Source: Rhodobacteraceae bacterium HLUCCO07 (GTDB lineage Bacteria; Pseudomonadota; Alphaproteobacteria; Rhodobacterales; Rhodobacteraceae). From it: DNA of 37,106 bases. The stretch covers positions 1 to 37,106 of the forward strand of contig LJSU01000035.1 in the NCBI GenBank assembly GCA_001314705.1, given 5' to 3'. Of this stretch, positions 25,291 through 33,605 are shown piece by piece (the stretch's first letter is position 1; each line of letters begins with the position of its first letter). A program made the translations under genes and the position numbers. Below the pieces are notes generated by a model. The model saw only the letters and a program-made list of their open reading frames with translations, was not told where the DNA came from and did not search any database.

Positions 25291-26184
25291 ATGCGCCGCC
25301 TGACCCGCCGCCGCCTGCTGACCATTTCCGCCGCACTTCCGCTCGCTGCCGGACTGCCCGCGCTGGCCTCCGAGCCCTCGCGCGTCTGGCGCGGTTTCGC
25401 GATGGGTGCGCGGGTGGAACTGCGCCTTGCCCATCCCGATGGCGCGCGCCTTGCCCGCATGGCGCTGGCCGAGATTGCACGGCTCGAAGAGGTGTTCAGC
25501 CTCTACAATACGGACTCGGCCCTGATGCGGCTCAACCGCGCGGGTCAGCTCGACGCGCCCGCGCCGGAACTGCTCGAATGCCTGGCGCTTTGCGCCGCGG
25601 TTCACGCGGCCAGTGGCGGGCGCTTCGATCCCACGGTGCAACCGCTCTGGGCGGCGCTGGCCGAGGCCCATGCCGCGGGTCGCGCCCCGACCGGGGACGA
25701 GATCGCGCAGGCGCGCGCCCTGATCGGCTGGCGCGGGGTGGACTTCTCCGCGCAGTCCGTGCGGTTTGCCCGCCCCGGCATGGCGCTCACGCTCAACGGC
25801 GTGGCGCAGGGCGTGGTGGCCGACCGGGTGGCCATGCTCCTGCGGCGCGAAGGGCTGGAGATGGGCTTCATCGACACTGGCGAGATGCAGGCGATCGGCC
25901 CCGACTGGCCGGTCGAATTGAAGTCCGGCGGCGCACTCACCCTGTCCGATCGCGCCCTGGCGAGTTCGCAAACGCTTGGAACGGTGCTCGACGCCGATGG
26001 CAATCAGGGGCATATCCTCTCGCCGCTGGGCAAGGAGCCACCCACCCGCGCGGTCAGCATCTCGGCCCGTTCGGCGGGGCTGGCCGATGCGCTCTCGACC
26101 GCGGCCTGCCTCATGCCTGATGAACAGGGCATCACCGACATGGTCGCCCGCTTCGGCGGCGCCCGGGTCGAGGCGCTGAGCTGA
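25291..26184 (+). CDS. nosX: NosX, ApbE-like FMN transferase
   Basis: A 297-residue periplasmic flavin transferase of the ApbE family, with a Tat-like start TRRRLLTIS. Family blocks include FSLYNTDSALMRLN, GGRFDPTVQPLW, LNGVAQGVVADRVA and the Mg-binding GEMQAIG. NosX attaches FMN covalently to NosR (established). CGGAGG stands 9 bases before the ATG. It is the last gene of the operon; the stop is 5 bases from the stop of the convergent membrane gene. Confidence 0.94.
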   Translation: MRRLTRRRLLTISAALPLAAGLPALASEPSRVWRGFAMGARVELRLAHPDGARLARMALAEIARLEEVFSLYNTDSALMRLNRAGQLDAPAPELLECLALCAAVHAASGGRFDPTVQPLWAALAEAHAAGRAPTGDEIAQARALIGWRGVDFSAQSVRFARPGMALTLNGVAQGVVADRVAMLLRREGLEMGFIDTGEMQAIGPDWPVELKSGGALTLSDRALASSQTLGTVLDADGNQGHILSPLGKEPPTRAVSISARSAGLADALSTAACLMPDEQGITDMVARFGGARVEALS

Positions 26185-26194
26185 AGCGCTCAGC
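26175..26194. terminator. Palindrome at the convergent nosX end
   Basis: GCTGAGC (26175-26181) pairs with GCTCAGC (26188-26194) around a six-base loop. It holds both stop codons. No T run follows, so intrinsic termination is doubtful. Confidence 0.4.
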
Positions 26195-26495
26195 CCCGCT
26201 CCGCGCCTTCTCGCCGCCGGATCATCCAAGCGGCCCCAAGCCCAGCCACGAGGCCCAGCCCGGTGAGCGAGGCCAGCACCAGCCGGATATGATCCATCAG
26301 CGCCCCAAGGTCGCCGCAGGCCCCCCCGGCACAGGCAAGTCCCGCGGAAAAATGCAGCCCCTGCAACGCCACAAGGCAGAGGATCGCGATCCCCAAGGCC
26401 AGCGCCACACCATGACGGGCGCCCATCACGATGGGCAGGGCGGTGGCGACCGCCATGCCTGCGAACCAGAAGAACCCAAGGAAGAACAACCCCAT
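26190..26495 (-). CDS. Uncharacterised 101-residue membrane protein with its own NNR box
   Basis: Three or four hydrophobic segments span residues 3-24, 29-47 and 68-91. A loop between them has His48, Cys55 and Cys60 (ACAGGAC), and the tail is basic (RRREGAER). GGGG lies 5 bases before the chosen ATG at 26495; an in-frame ATG at 26516 is possible. The box at 26561-26574 predicts a start near 26526, giving a 31-base leader, the same geometry as norC. No family recognised. Because of the box and its place against nosX it is probably made with the denitrification genes; the Cys-x4-Cys and His might bind a metal or form a disulfide (inference). Confidence 0.7.
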   Translation of the reverse strand: MGLFFLGFFWFAGMAVATALPIVMGARHGVALALGIAILCLVALQGLHFSAGLACAGGACGDLGALMDHIRLVLASLTGLGLVAGLGAAWMIRRREGAERG

Positions 26496-26560
26496 CTCAG
26501 CCCCTTTCGTGCGCATGACCCGGTGCCTTGCACCTCTGTCACGGGTCGGGCCGCCAGGCA

Positions 26561-26574
26561 TTGACGATTGTCAA
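26561..26574 (-). promoter_or_regulatory. Perfect NNR-type box before the small membrane gene
   Basis: Minus strand TTGAC-AATC-GTCAA, with perfectly complementary half-sites, one base different from the nosC box. It overlaps the stop codon (26571-26573) of the flavoprotein gene upstream. Placing it at -41.5 gives a transcript start near 26526, ahead of the ATG at 26495. Confidence 0.82.
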
Positions 26575-27728
26575 TTCCGCCCCGAAACCCACGCCGCCGC
26601 ATGTTCCCCCGCCCAGCGCCCGGTGGCCAGGCACCCGGTCAGCAGATAGCCACCCGTCGGCGCCTCCCAATCCAGCATTTCGCCCGCGGCGAACCATCCC
26701 GGCCGGTCGCGCAGCATCAGCCCCCGGTCCAGCGCCTCGAAGCGCAGTCCCCCGGCGGTCGAGATTGCCTCGTCCATCGGGCGCGGCCCGCCATGGCGCA
26801 CCGGCAGCGCCTTCAAGACCGGGGCCAGGTCATCGGGCAGGGGACGGGCAAACTCCATCAGGAGCGCCTGTTTCACCGGGTCGAGTTTGAGCCGCTTGCG
26901 CAAGGTGTTGGCGAGGCTCTCCTTGGGCCGTCGTGCCGCCAGCCGGGCGCGGATGTCCGCCTCGCCAAGATCGGGCAGGAGGTCGAGCACCAGCGCCGCC
27001 CCGTCGCGCATCGCGCCCGAGACGGCATAGACCCCGCCACCCTCGATCCCGCGCGCCGAGACCACGAACTCCCCGCGCTGTTGCACCGGCCCCGCGTGCA
27101 GGACCACGTTCTTGACCGGCTGGCCGAAATGCCGGGCCATGTGCGCGGACCAATCGACGTGGAACCCCATGTTCGCGGGGCGGAACGGGGCAATATCCGT
27201 GCCGGGAAACTGCGCGCTCCAGGCCCCGTCCGACCCCAACCTTGCCCAGCTCGCCCCGCCACAGGCCAGCACGGTGACATCCGGCGCCAGCACCTGCCGC
27301 CCTTCGGGCGTGTCGAATGTCGCGCCCCCGGTCCAACGCCAGCGCGTGCGGATCGCAACGCCCAGCCCGTCAAGCCGCCCCAGCCAGGCGCGCAAGAGGG
27401 GTGATGCCTTCATCGTGTGCGGGAAAACCCGCCCCGACGAGCCGGTGAAGACCGTCTGCCCCAGCCCCTCGGCCCAGGCCCGCACATCGCCCGGCCCGAA
27501 CGCCTCGAGCATCGGGCGCAGCGCGTCGGCCCGCGCGCCATAGGCGGAAAGGAATGTCTCGAACGGCGCGTCCTTGGTCAGGTTCAACCCCGACTTGCCG
27601 GCCATCAGGAACTTGCGTCCGACCGAGGGTTTCGCCTCGGCCACCGTCACCGACAACCCCGCCCGCGCCAGCGCCTCGGCCGCCACCAGGCCGGCCGGCC
27701 CGGCCCCGATGACCAGCGCATGGCTCAT
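26571..27728 (-). CDS. HI0933/YhiN-like flavoprotein (TIGR03862-type NAD(P)/FAD oxidoreductase)
   Basis: A 385-residue FAD-binding protein. The dinucleotide motif VIGAGPAGLVAAEALA is at about 6-21, and KFLMAGKSGLNLTKD, which follows it, is the mark of the HI0933/YhiN family; ACGGASWARLGSDG and ISTAGGLRFEAL are further blocks. The C-terminal GEMLDWEAPTGGYLLTGCLATG closes the FAD site. The ATG at 27728 has GGAG 8 bases upstream; a frame reaching 27905 runs into the divergent HNH gene's leader and is rejected. Biological role unknown; some relatives act on rRNA or tRNA redox chemistry, which I do not claim here. Confidence 0.9.
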   Translation of the reverse strand: MSHALVIGAGPAGLVAAEALARAGLSVTVAEAKPSVGRKFLMAGKSGLNLTKDAPFETFLSAYGARADALRPMLEAFGPGDVRAWAEGLGQTVFTGSSGRVFPHTMKASPLLRAWLGRLDGLGVAIRTRWRWTGGATFDTPEGRQVLAPDVTVLACGGASWARLGSDGAWSAQFPGTDIAPFRPANMGFHVDWSAHMARHFGQPVKNVVLHAGPVQQRGEFVVSARGIEGGGVYAVSGAMRDGAALVLDLLPDLGEADIRARLAARRPKESLANTLRKRLKLDPVKQALLMEFARPLPDDLAPVLKALPVRHGGPRPMDEAISTAGGLRFEALDRGLMLRDRPGWFAAGEMLDWEAPTGGYLLTGCLATGRWAGEHAAAWVSGRN

Positions 27729-27861
27729 GTGGCGGTCTCCGGCCCGCAAGGCCCGGGACACGCGGCCCATTGCACGATTTCCGGCCGGCTTTCCATTTGC
27801 GCCCCTCATCCGTAAACTCGGGCATCCTTTGCCGATCGACCCGCCCTGCGCAAGAGGCCCG

Positions 27862-28167
27862 ATGCCTGAGACCGATCCGATCTGCCCGCTCTGCGACCGG
27901 CCCATCCCCGCCGATGTCCCGCAAAGCCGTCACCACCTCGTCCCGCGCCTGCGCGGCGGCAAGGGCGGCGAGACGGTGCTCCTGCACCAGATCTGTCACA
28001 ACGAGATCCACGCGACCCTGTCGGAAACCGACCTGGCGCGCGATTACAACACCATCACCGCCCTGCGTGCCCATCCGCGGCTGGCGGCCTTCGTGGCATG
28101 GGTCCGGAAACGCCCGCCCGGGTTCAGGTCGAAGACACCGGGAAAGCGACGGGTGCGCGGTCGCTGA
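27862..28167 (+). CDS. Small HNH-type nuclease domain protein
   Basis: A 101-residue protein. Cys8 and Cys11 (CPLC) start a zinc-binding knuckle, His24-His25 in SRHHLVPRLRGG and Cys45-His46-Asn47-x2-His50 (CHNEIH) complete an HNH beta-beta-alpha metal motif. The C-terminus is basic. AAGAGG precedes the ATG. It is divergent from the flavoprotein gene, with 133 bases between starts. Nothing else of a restriction or phage system is adjacent. It could be a nicking nuclease or simply a DNA-binding HNH protein; the catalytic state is not provable from here. Confidence 0.8.
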   Translation: MPETDPICPLCDRPIPADVPQSRHHLVPRLRGGKGGETVLLHQICHNEIHATLSETDLARDYNTITALRAHPRLAAFVAWVRKRPPGFRSKTPGKRRVRGR

Positions 28168-28173
28168 CGGGCA

Positions 28174-28236
28174 AGGGGGCTTTGCCCCCTCTGGCTTCGC
28201 CATTCACTCCCAGAGTATTTGACCGCAAGATGAAGG
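28174..28236. repeat. Hairpin plus Rhodobacterales-style intergenic repeat
   Basis: AGGGGGC-TTT-GCCCCCT (28174-28190) is a 7-bp hairpin just after the HNH stop. It is followed by GAGTATTTGA (28213-28222) and GCAAGATGAAGG (28225-28236). The second part is the reverse complement of the motif in the nirN start. Such units follow many genes in this order of bacteria, as I recall it, and may act in transcript ending. Confidence 0.6.
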
Positions 28237-28262
28237 GCCGGGTCAGGGCGTCGCGGACCGCA

Positions 28263-28874
28263 TCAGCGCTGGATCAGGGTCTTGATGGCGTGGGCGATCC
28301 CGGGGTCCTGTGCGATGGTGTCGGCGGCGATGCTGCGGGCCGCGTCCATGAGGGCGTCACCCTCCACGATCCGGTCGATCAGGCCCATGCGCAGCGCCTC
28401 CTCTGCCTCGATCTTCTGGCCGCCCATCAGGATCAGCTTGGCGCGTGCCGGACCGATCAGCGCGGCCATGCGGGCCGGATCGGAGGGTTGCGGCAGGAAG
28501 CCGAGCTTCATCACCGGGTAGAAGAACTTGGCTCCCGGCACCGCCAGCCGAAGATCACAGGCCAGCGCCATGCCCATCGCGCCCCCGGCCAGCGTGCCGT
28601 TGAGCGCGGCGATCGACAGCCCCGGCAGCGCCGCAATGGCGCCCGAAAGCCGTTCCCAGAGCGGGCTCGTGGCCAGCCCCGCCTTCGCCGCCTCGAGATC
28701 GGCCCCTGCGGAAAAGACCTTGCCCCGCCCGGTCAGGATCAGCGCCCGCGCCTCCTGCGCCGCCTCGGCAATGGCGATCAGCTCTTCGAGCATCGCGGCG
28801 GTGAGCGAATTGGCCTTGTCGGGCCGGTTAAGCGTGACGGTCCACAACCCGCCTTCTTTCGCCAGCTCGATCAT
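28263..28874 (-). CDS. Crotonase-fold protein (enoyl-CoA hydratase/isomerase family) lacking both hydratase glutamates
   Basis: A 203-residue protein, short for the family (about 255). The CoA/oxyanion parts FSAGADL (54-60) and LNGTLAGGAMGMALACDL (91-108) are present. However, the two Glu residues of enoyl-CoA hydratase are replaced: Gly101 where GGGCE has Glu, and Val121 where the PE motif has Glu. So a normal hydratase activity is unlikely; an isomerase, hydrolase or other acyl-CoA reaction is possible. The ATG overlaps the SDR stop by 4 bases, so the two are co-translated. The region to 29006 in this frame lies in the SDR gene and is not part of it. Confidence 0.85.
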   Translation of the reverse strand: MIELAKEGGLWTVTLNRPDKANSLTAAMLEELIAIAEAAQEARALILTGRGKVFSAGADLEAAKAGLATSPLWERLSGAIAALPGLSIAALNGTLAGGAMGMALACDLRLAVPGAKFFYPVMKLGFLPQPSDPARMAALIGPARAKLILMGGQKIEAEEALRMGLIDRIVEGDALMDAARSIAADTIAQDPGIAHAIKTLIQR

Positions 28875-29623
28875 GCCACGCCGATCCGGCGGCGTACGGC
28901 CTCGTCGCGCAGGGAAATCTCCTCGCCCAGGAATTCGTCGGCATCCGGACCGCACATCCAGGCCAGGCACCTGGCGGGCCATTCGGGGGGGATGTGATCC
29001 TCCCATTCCATCGTACTGACCGGGTTGATGCCACTGGCCTTGATCTCGCGCTGCATCTGCGTGGCCACGGTGCCGGGCGACAGCCCCATGATGCGCAGCC
29101 CCTTGCCCGCGCCTTCGAGATGTGCCGAGCGGGTCAGCATTGCCGCGCCGGCCTTGGAGGCGCAGTAATGCGACCAGCCTTCGAGCGGGCTGTGCGCCGC
29201 GCCCGAGCTGATGGTGATGATCGTGCCGCCGCCAGCCTTTTCCATCACCGGCATCGCCGCGCGCATCCCGTGATAGACCCCCTTGAGGTTGATATCTATC
29301 GCCTGGCCCCAGCCTTCGGGGTCCGAGGCGTCGAGCGGCGAAATCGGCTCGATCACCCCGGCATTGCCGATCAGGATGTCGAGACCGCCAAACGTGCTTG
29401 CCGCCAGATCGACGGCGGCCTGAATGTCCGCGAACCGGCTCACGTCACAGGCCACGGCGCGCGCATTGGCCCCGATCTCGTCGGCGATGCGGGCGGTGTC
29501 GGTCTCGGTGCGGGCCGCCAGCACGACCTGCGCACCCTCATGCGCGAAAAGCCGCGCCGCCGCTTCGCCTATGCCGCGGCTCGCGCCCGTGATCAGTACG
29601 GTTTTTCCTGTCAAGTGGGTCAT
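28871..29623 (-). CDS. Short-chain dehydrogenase/reductase (SDR)
   Basis: A 250-residue cytoplasmic NAD(P)-dependent oxidoreductase. The nucleotide motif TGASRGIG (12-19), NAG (87-89) and the catalytic Ser140, Tyr153 and Lys157 (YCASK) are all present. LSPGTVATQM is the usual region after the active site. The substrate is unknown; operon pairing with a crotonase-fold protein suggests acyl-CoA or short-chain alcohol metabolism (inference). It is divergent from the DUF2125 gene, with 129 bases between starts. Confidence 0.92.
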   Translation of the reverse strand: MTHLTGKTVLITGASRGIGEAAARLFAHEGAQVVLAARTETDTARIADEIGANARAVACDVSRFADIQAAVDLAASTFGGLDILIGNAGVIEPISPLDASDPEGWGQAIDINLKGVYHGMRAAMPVMEKAGGGTIITISSGAAHSPLEGWSHYCASKAGAAMLTRSAHLEGAGKGLRIMGLSPGTVATQMQREIKASGINPVSTMEWEDHIPPEWPARCLAWMCGPDADEFLGEEISLRDEAVRRRIGVA

Positions 29624-29752
29624 TCACGTCTCCCTGTTCCATCCCGTCCAGTGGTAAACCTCCCGCGGGCTGCGGTCCAGCGTGACCGAGGGTTGATTCT
29701 CGGACCGTGAACCATGAGAGTTGATAACGAGATTTCAAAAGAGGACAGTCAG

Positions 29753-31285
29753 ATGTCGAACTTCAGGATGCTATGCGGCACGACCGCGATGATCGGTTTC
29801 ACGTCGGGTTCGGTCGCGCTGGCCGACGTGACCTCCGATCAGGTCTGGAATGATTGGAAAAACTATTTCGAAACACTTGGTTACGAGGTGACGGCGACCG
29901 AGGTGCAGGCGGGTGACACGCTGTCGGTGCGCGACATGCGCATGACCATGCCCTTGCCCGAGGACGAAGGCACGGTGGCGATCACGCTGGGCCAGATCGG
30001 GTTCGTCGATCGTGGCGATGGCACGGTGTCGGTCGAACTGCCCTCGCCGGTGCCGGTGGTGGTCGACGTTGAACCCGATGGCGAGGACCCGGTGAAGGTA
30101 AGTCTCGACTATAGCAGCAGCGGTTTCGAGATGGTCGCGGCAGGCGCCCCTGACGAGATCACCTATACCTATTCCGCCGACGAGCTGCGCGCCCGCCTGA
30201 ACGAGATCATCGCCGAGGGCGAGGTCAAGGAGATCGGGACGGCGGAGCTGACGATCGGGGATGTGCGCGGCTCGTCGGTGACGAGGATCGGCGATGTGCG
30301 CGAACTGGCCCAGGTGATGAGCACCGGCGCCGTCGCCTACATGTTCGATTTCGTCAATCCCGACGACAGCGACGAGTTTCTCAACCTCACCGGCGGCATG
30401 GACCGGATGAATTTCGACGGCACCGCCACCTATCCGATCGAGGGCGGTTTCGACTCCGAGGATGTGAATGCGATGCTGCAGGCGGGGTTCGGCTTTGATG
30501 GCGAGTTTTCCTACCAGGGCGGGCGCATGGATCTGGAGTTCGACGACGGCAGCGATCAGCTCAAGGCCCAGACATCGACCGGCTCGGGCGTGTTCGCGGT
30601 CGGAATGTCACCCTCGGGGCTGAAATACGACATCATGTCGCGCGGATTGACCGCCGCGTTCGAGGCTGCGGACCTGCCCTCTCCCGTCGATTTCGCCTTT
30701 GACGAAATCGCGCTCAAGCTGCTGATGCCGTTGCAGAAATCCGACGAGGTACAGGATTTCGCGATGGGCCTCACACTGGGCGATTTCACCATGTCCGACA
30801 CGATCTGGGACATGGTCGATCCCGAGGGCGAACTGCCGCGTGACCCGGCCACCATCGCGCTTGACCTCTCGGGCAGGGGCAAGCTTGCCTTCGACCTGTT
30901 CGATCCCGAAGAGATGGAGGCGGTCGAGCGTGGCGAGATCGAAATGCCCGGCGAGATCGAGCGGCTCGATCTCAACCAGCTCGAAGTCACCGCCGGGGGC
31001 GCGTCGCTCACCGGCGAAGGCGGCATCGATGTCGATTTCCCGACCGTGATGACGACACAGGGCATGCAGGGGACCGAGGGCACGATCCAGCTGCGCCTGA
31101 CCGGGGCCAACGGCCTCATGGACACGCTGGTCGGGATGGGCCTCGTGCCCGAGGAACAGGTCATGGGCGCGCGCATGATGCTGTCGATGTTCGCCGTCCC
31201 CGGCGAGGGCGAGGACGTGCTCACATCCACGATCGAGGTCGAAAACGACGGGCAGGTTCTGGCCAACGGTCAACGGGTCAAGTAA
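29753..31285 (+). CDS. DUF2125 domain protein, exported
   Basis: A 510-residue protein with an N-terminal signal-like segment (MSNFRMLCGTTAMIGFTSGS then a cleavable VALA). The remainder is acidic, with long beta-rich stretches and blocks such as YSADELRARLNEI and LDLNQLEVTAGGASLTGEG that I associate with DUF2125 of alphaproteobacteria. AGGACAG precedes the ATG; an upstream in-frame ATG at 29714 lacks a ribosome site. Probably periplasmic or outer-membrane associated; function unknown. A strong terminator follows. Confidence 0.82.
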   Translation: MSNFRMLCGTTAMIGFTSGSVALADVTSDQVWNDWKNYFETLGYEVTATEVQAGDTLSVRDMRMTMPLPEDEGTVAITLGQIGFVDRGDGTVSVELPSPVPVVVDVEPDGEDPVKVSLDYSSSGFEMVAAGAPDEITYTYSADELRARLNEIIAEGEVKEIGTAELTIGDVRGSSVTRIGDVRELAQVMSTGAVAYMFDFVNPDDSDEFLNLTGGMDRMNFDGTATYPIEGGFDSEDVNAMLQAGFGFDGEFSYQGGRMDLEFDDGSDQLKAQTSTGSGVFAVGMSPSGLKYDIMSRGLTAAFEAADLPSPVDFAFDEIALKLLMPLQKSDEVQDFAMGLTLGDFTMSDTIWDMVDPEGELPRDPATIALDLSGRGKLAFDLFDPEEMEAVERGEIEMPGEIERLDLNQLEVTAGGASLTGEGGIDVDFPTVMTTQGMQGTEGTIQLRLTGANGLMDTLVGMGLVPEEQVMGARMMLSMFAVPGEGEDVLTSTIEVENDGQVLANGQRVK

Positions 31286-31299
31286 CCCGGCTTGCATTT

Positions 31300-31348
31300 C
31301 CCGCCATGAGGCGGGCAGGGACCGTCGGAGCGATCCGGCGGTCCTTTT
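31300..31348 (+). terminator. Two hairpins ending the DUF2125 transcript
   Basis: CCCGCC-ATGA-GGCGGG (31300-31315) is followed by a longer stem GGACCGTCGGA/TCCGGCGGTCC (31319-31344, loop GCGA) with TTTT behind it. The second is a normal rho-independent terminator. Confidence 0.82.
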
Positions 31349-31413
31349 GACCCGGGCGGGCTTGCACCGGGCGCGCGGTCTGTCTACCTGAACCCGATGC
31401 AGGAGGCCGAACC

Positions 31414-32760
31414 ATGACCCAATCTCTGGAAACCCTCACCCGCGCGCTTCTCGACGCCGCGAAAAAGGCCGGGGCCGAGGCCGCCGACGCCATGGCCGTG
31501 GACGGGCGGGCCGTCTCGATCGACGTGCGCGCCGGGCAGTTGGAACAGGCCGAGCGTGCCGAGGGCACCGACCTGGGCCTGCGGGTGATCATGGGCCGGC
31601 GCCAGGCCGTGGTCTCGGCCTCCGACATTCGCCCCGAGACCATGGCCGAGATGGCCGAACGCGCCGTCGCCATGGCCCGCGAAGCACCCGAGGACCCGCA
31701 TGTCGGGCTGGCCGATCCGTCGCAGTTCGCCCGCGACTGGGACATTGCCGCGCTCGAACTCTGTGACCCCGCGCCCGAGCCGGACCCCGCCGCGCTCGAA
31801 AACGATGCCCGCGCGGCCGAGGCTGCCGCGCTCGCGGTCAAGGGCGTGACACAGGTGCAATCGGCCAGCGCCGGCTATTCCGCGCGTCGCGTTCACCTTG
31901 CCGCGACCAACGGCTTTTCCGGCGGCTACGCGCGCACCGATCGCTCGCTCTATGCGGTGGCGATCGCGGGCGAGGGCCGCGCGATGGAGCGCGAACATGA
32001 CGGCGACTCGCGCATCTTCCAGGGCGACCTGCGCAGCGCAGAGGAGATCGGGCAAACGGCGGGCGAACGCGCCGTGGCCATGTTCGGCGCGCGCAAACCG
32101 CCCACCGGGGCCTGGCCGGTGCTTTTCGACGAACGGATTGCCGCGTCGCTTGTCGGGCATCTTCTGGGCGCGGTCAACGGGGCCTCCATTGCTAGGGGCG
32201 CGTCCTTCCTGCGCGACGATCTGGGAAAACTGATCCTGCCCGACGGGCTGTCGCTCATCGAGGACCCGCACCGCCCCCGCGCCACCGGTTCGCGCCCTTT
32301 CGATGCCGAAGGGCTGCCGACACGCAAACGCGCCATCGTGGAAAACGGTGTGCTCACGGGCTGGACGCTCGATCTCGCCACTGCCCGCAAGCTGGGGATG
32401 CAAAGCACCGCCAACGCCGCGCGCGGCACCGGCGGCGGACCGTCGCCCAGCCCCTGGAACGTGGCGCTGACGCAAGGCGCGCAAAGCCGCGAAGAACTGA
32501 TGGCCGAGATGGGCACCGGGCTTCTGGTGACCTCGCTCATCGGCTCGACCATCAACCCCAATACCGGAGATTACTCGCGCGGCGCCTCGGGCTTCTGGGT
32601 CGAGAACGGGCAGATCGCCTACCCGGTCAACGAATGTACCATCGCGGGCAACCTGCGCGAGATGTTCGCCACGCTGCGGCCCGCCAACGATGCGCGCCCG
32701 TGGCTGTCGCGGGTGGTGCCGTCGATCCTGGTCGAGGGGCTGACGCTTGCCGGAGAATGA
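31414..32760 (+). CDS. pmbA: TldD/PmbA family metallopeptidase-like protein
   Basis: A 448-residue cytoplasmic protein of the TldD/PmbA family, resembling PmbA (TldE). PmbA with TldD forms a heterodimer that processes peptides such as microcins and helps degrade unfolded short peptides (established). Recognisable blocks are LGLRVIMGRRQAVVSASDI, SASAGYSARRVHLAATNGFSGGYARTD, FDERIAASLVGHLLGAVNGASIARGASFL and TGLLVTSLIGSTINPNTGDYSRGASGFW. AGGAGG precedes the ATG. No tldD in the window, so the partner must be elsewhere. It overlaps the next gene by 14 bases. Confidence 0.9.
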   Translation: MTQSLETLTRALLDAAKKAGAEAADAMAVDGRAVSIDVRAGQLEQAERAEGTDLGLRVIMGRRQAVVSASDIRPETMAEMAERAVAMAREAPEDPHVGLADPSQFARDWDIAALELCDPAPEPDPAALENDARAAEAAALAVKGVTQVQSASAGYSARRVHLAATNGFSGGYARTDRSLYAVAIAGEGRAMEREHDGDSRIFQGDLRSAEEIGQTAGERAVAMFGARKPPTGAWPVLFDERIAASLVGHLLGAVNGASIARGASFLRDDLGKLILPDGLSLIEDPHRPRATGSRPFDAEGLPTRKRAIVENGVLTGWTLDLATARKLGMQSTANAARGTGGGPSPSPWNVALTQGAQSREELMAEMGTGLLVTSLIGSTINPNTGDYSRGASGFWVENGQIAYPVNECTIAGNLREMFATLRPANDARPWLSRVVPSILVEGLTLAGE

Positions 32761-33523
32761 TCTCGCCCTCCTGATCCATGTCGCGCGCGAGGCGGGGCGG
32801 ATCGCCACCGGCTATTTCGGTGGCCCCTACACCTCCGAGGACAAGCCCGGCGGGGCCGGCCCGGTGACCGAGGCCGACCTTGCTGTCAACGTGATGCTGC
32901 AAGAGACGCTCCGCGCCCTGCGCCCCGCTTATGGCTGGCTGTCGGAGGAGAGCGAGGACAGCGCGGTTCGGCTCGGGCACGAGCGCGTCTTCATCGTCGA
33001 TCCGCTCGACGGCACCCGCAGCTTCATCAACGGGGACAAGACATGGGCCCACGCGCTCGCGGTGGTCGAGAACGGGCGGCCCATCGCCGGGGTGGTCTAT
33101 CTGCCGCTCAAGGACCGGCTCTATGCCGCCGCGCGCGGGCAGGGGGCCACGCTCAACGGCGCGCCGATCCGCGTGTCGGGCCGCGAGGGTCTGGCCGGGG
33201 CCTCGGTGCTGGCCGCGCGCCCCGCGCTCGATGCCCACCACTGGAAAAACGGCGCGGTCCCGCCCGTCACCCGCGCCCATCGCCCCTCGCTCGCCTATCG
33301 CCTGGCGCTGGTTGCCGAAGGGCGGCACGACGCGATGCTGACCCTGCGCGACAGCTGGGAATGGGACATCGCCGCGGGCGCGATCATTCTCGAAGAGGCG
33401 GGCGCACGCGTCACCGACCGCCACGGCGCGCCGCTGCGCTTCAACAACGCCCATCCACAGGTCGCGGGCGTGGTGGCCGGTGCGCCCGGGGTGCAGCGCG
33501 CATTGCAGGCGGCGCTGGCGTGA
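32747..33523 (+). CDS. cysQ: Inositol monophosphatase-family phosphatase, CysQ-like
   Basis: A 258-residue Mg/Li-sensitive phosphatase. Metal ligands are visible: EES at 67-69, DPLDGT at 85-90 and WDIAAG near 206. The length and the N-terminal ALLIHVAREAGRIATGYF fit 3'(2'),5'-bisphosphate nucleotidase CysQ, which clears pAp from sulfur assimilation; plain inositol monophosphatase activity is the alternative. No ATG is available; the start is a TTG at 32747, with GAGGGG 8 bases upstream, overlapping the pmbA end. A terminator follows 83 bases after the stop. Confidence 0.82.
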   Translation: MPENDLALLIHVAREAGRIATGYFGGPYTSEDKPGGAGPVTEADLAVNVMLQETLRALRPAYGWLSEESEDSAVRLGHERVFIVDPLDGTRSFINGDKTWAHALAVVENGRPIAGVVYLPLKDRLYAAARGQGATLNGAPIRVSGREGLAGASVLAARPALDAHHWKNGAVPPVTRAHRPSLAYRLALVAEGRHDAMLTLRDSWEWDIAAGAIILEEAGARVTDRHGAPLRFNNAHPQVAGVVAGAPGVQRALQAALA

Positions 33524-33605
33524 GGGTGTTGGATCCACCCGCCCGGGTCGCATGCGGCCCGGACAGCGCCCGCCCCGCCCGGAACAGCGGCGAAGCCGCC
33601 CGGGC

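Noticed and set aside
27862-28167. Part of a restriction or defence system
   Set aside because: The HNH protein stands alone; neighbours are metabolic genes and no methylase, ATPase or toxin-antitoxin partner is seen.
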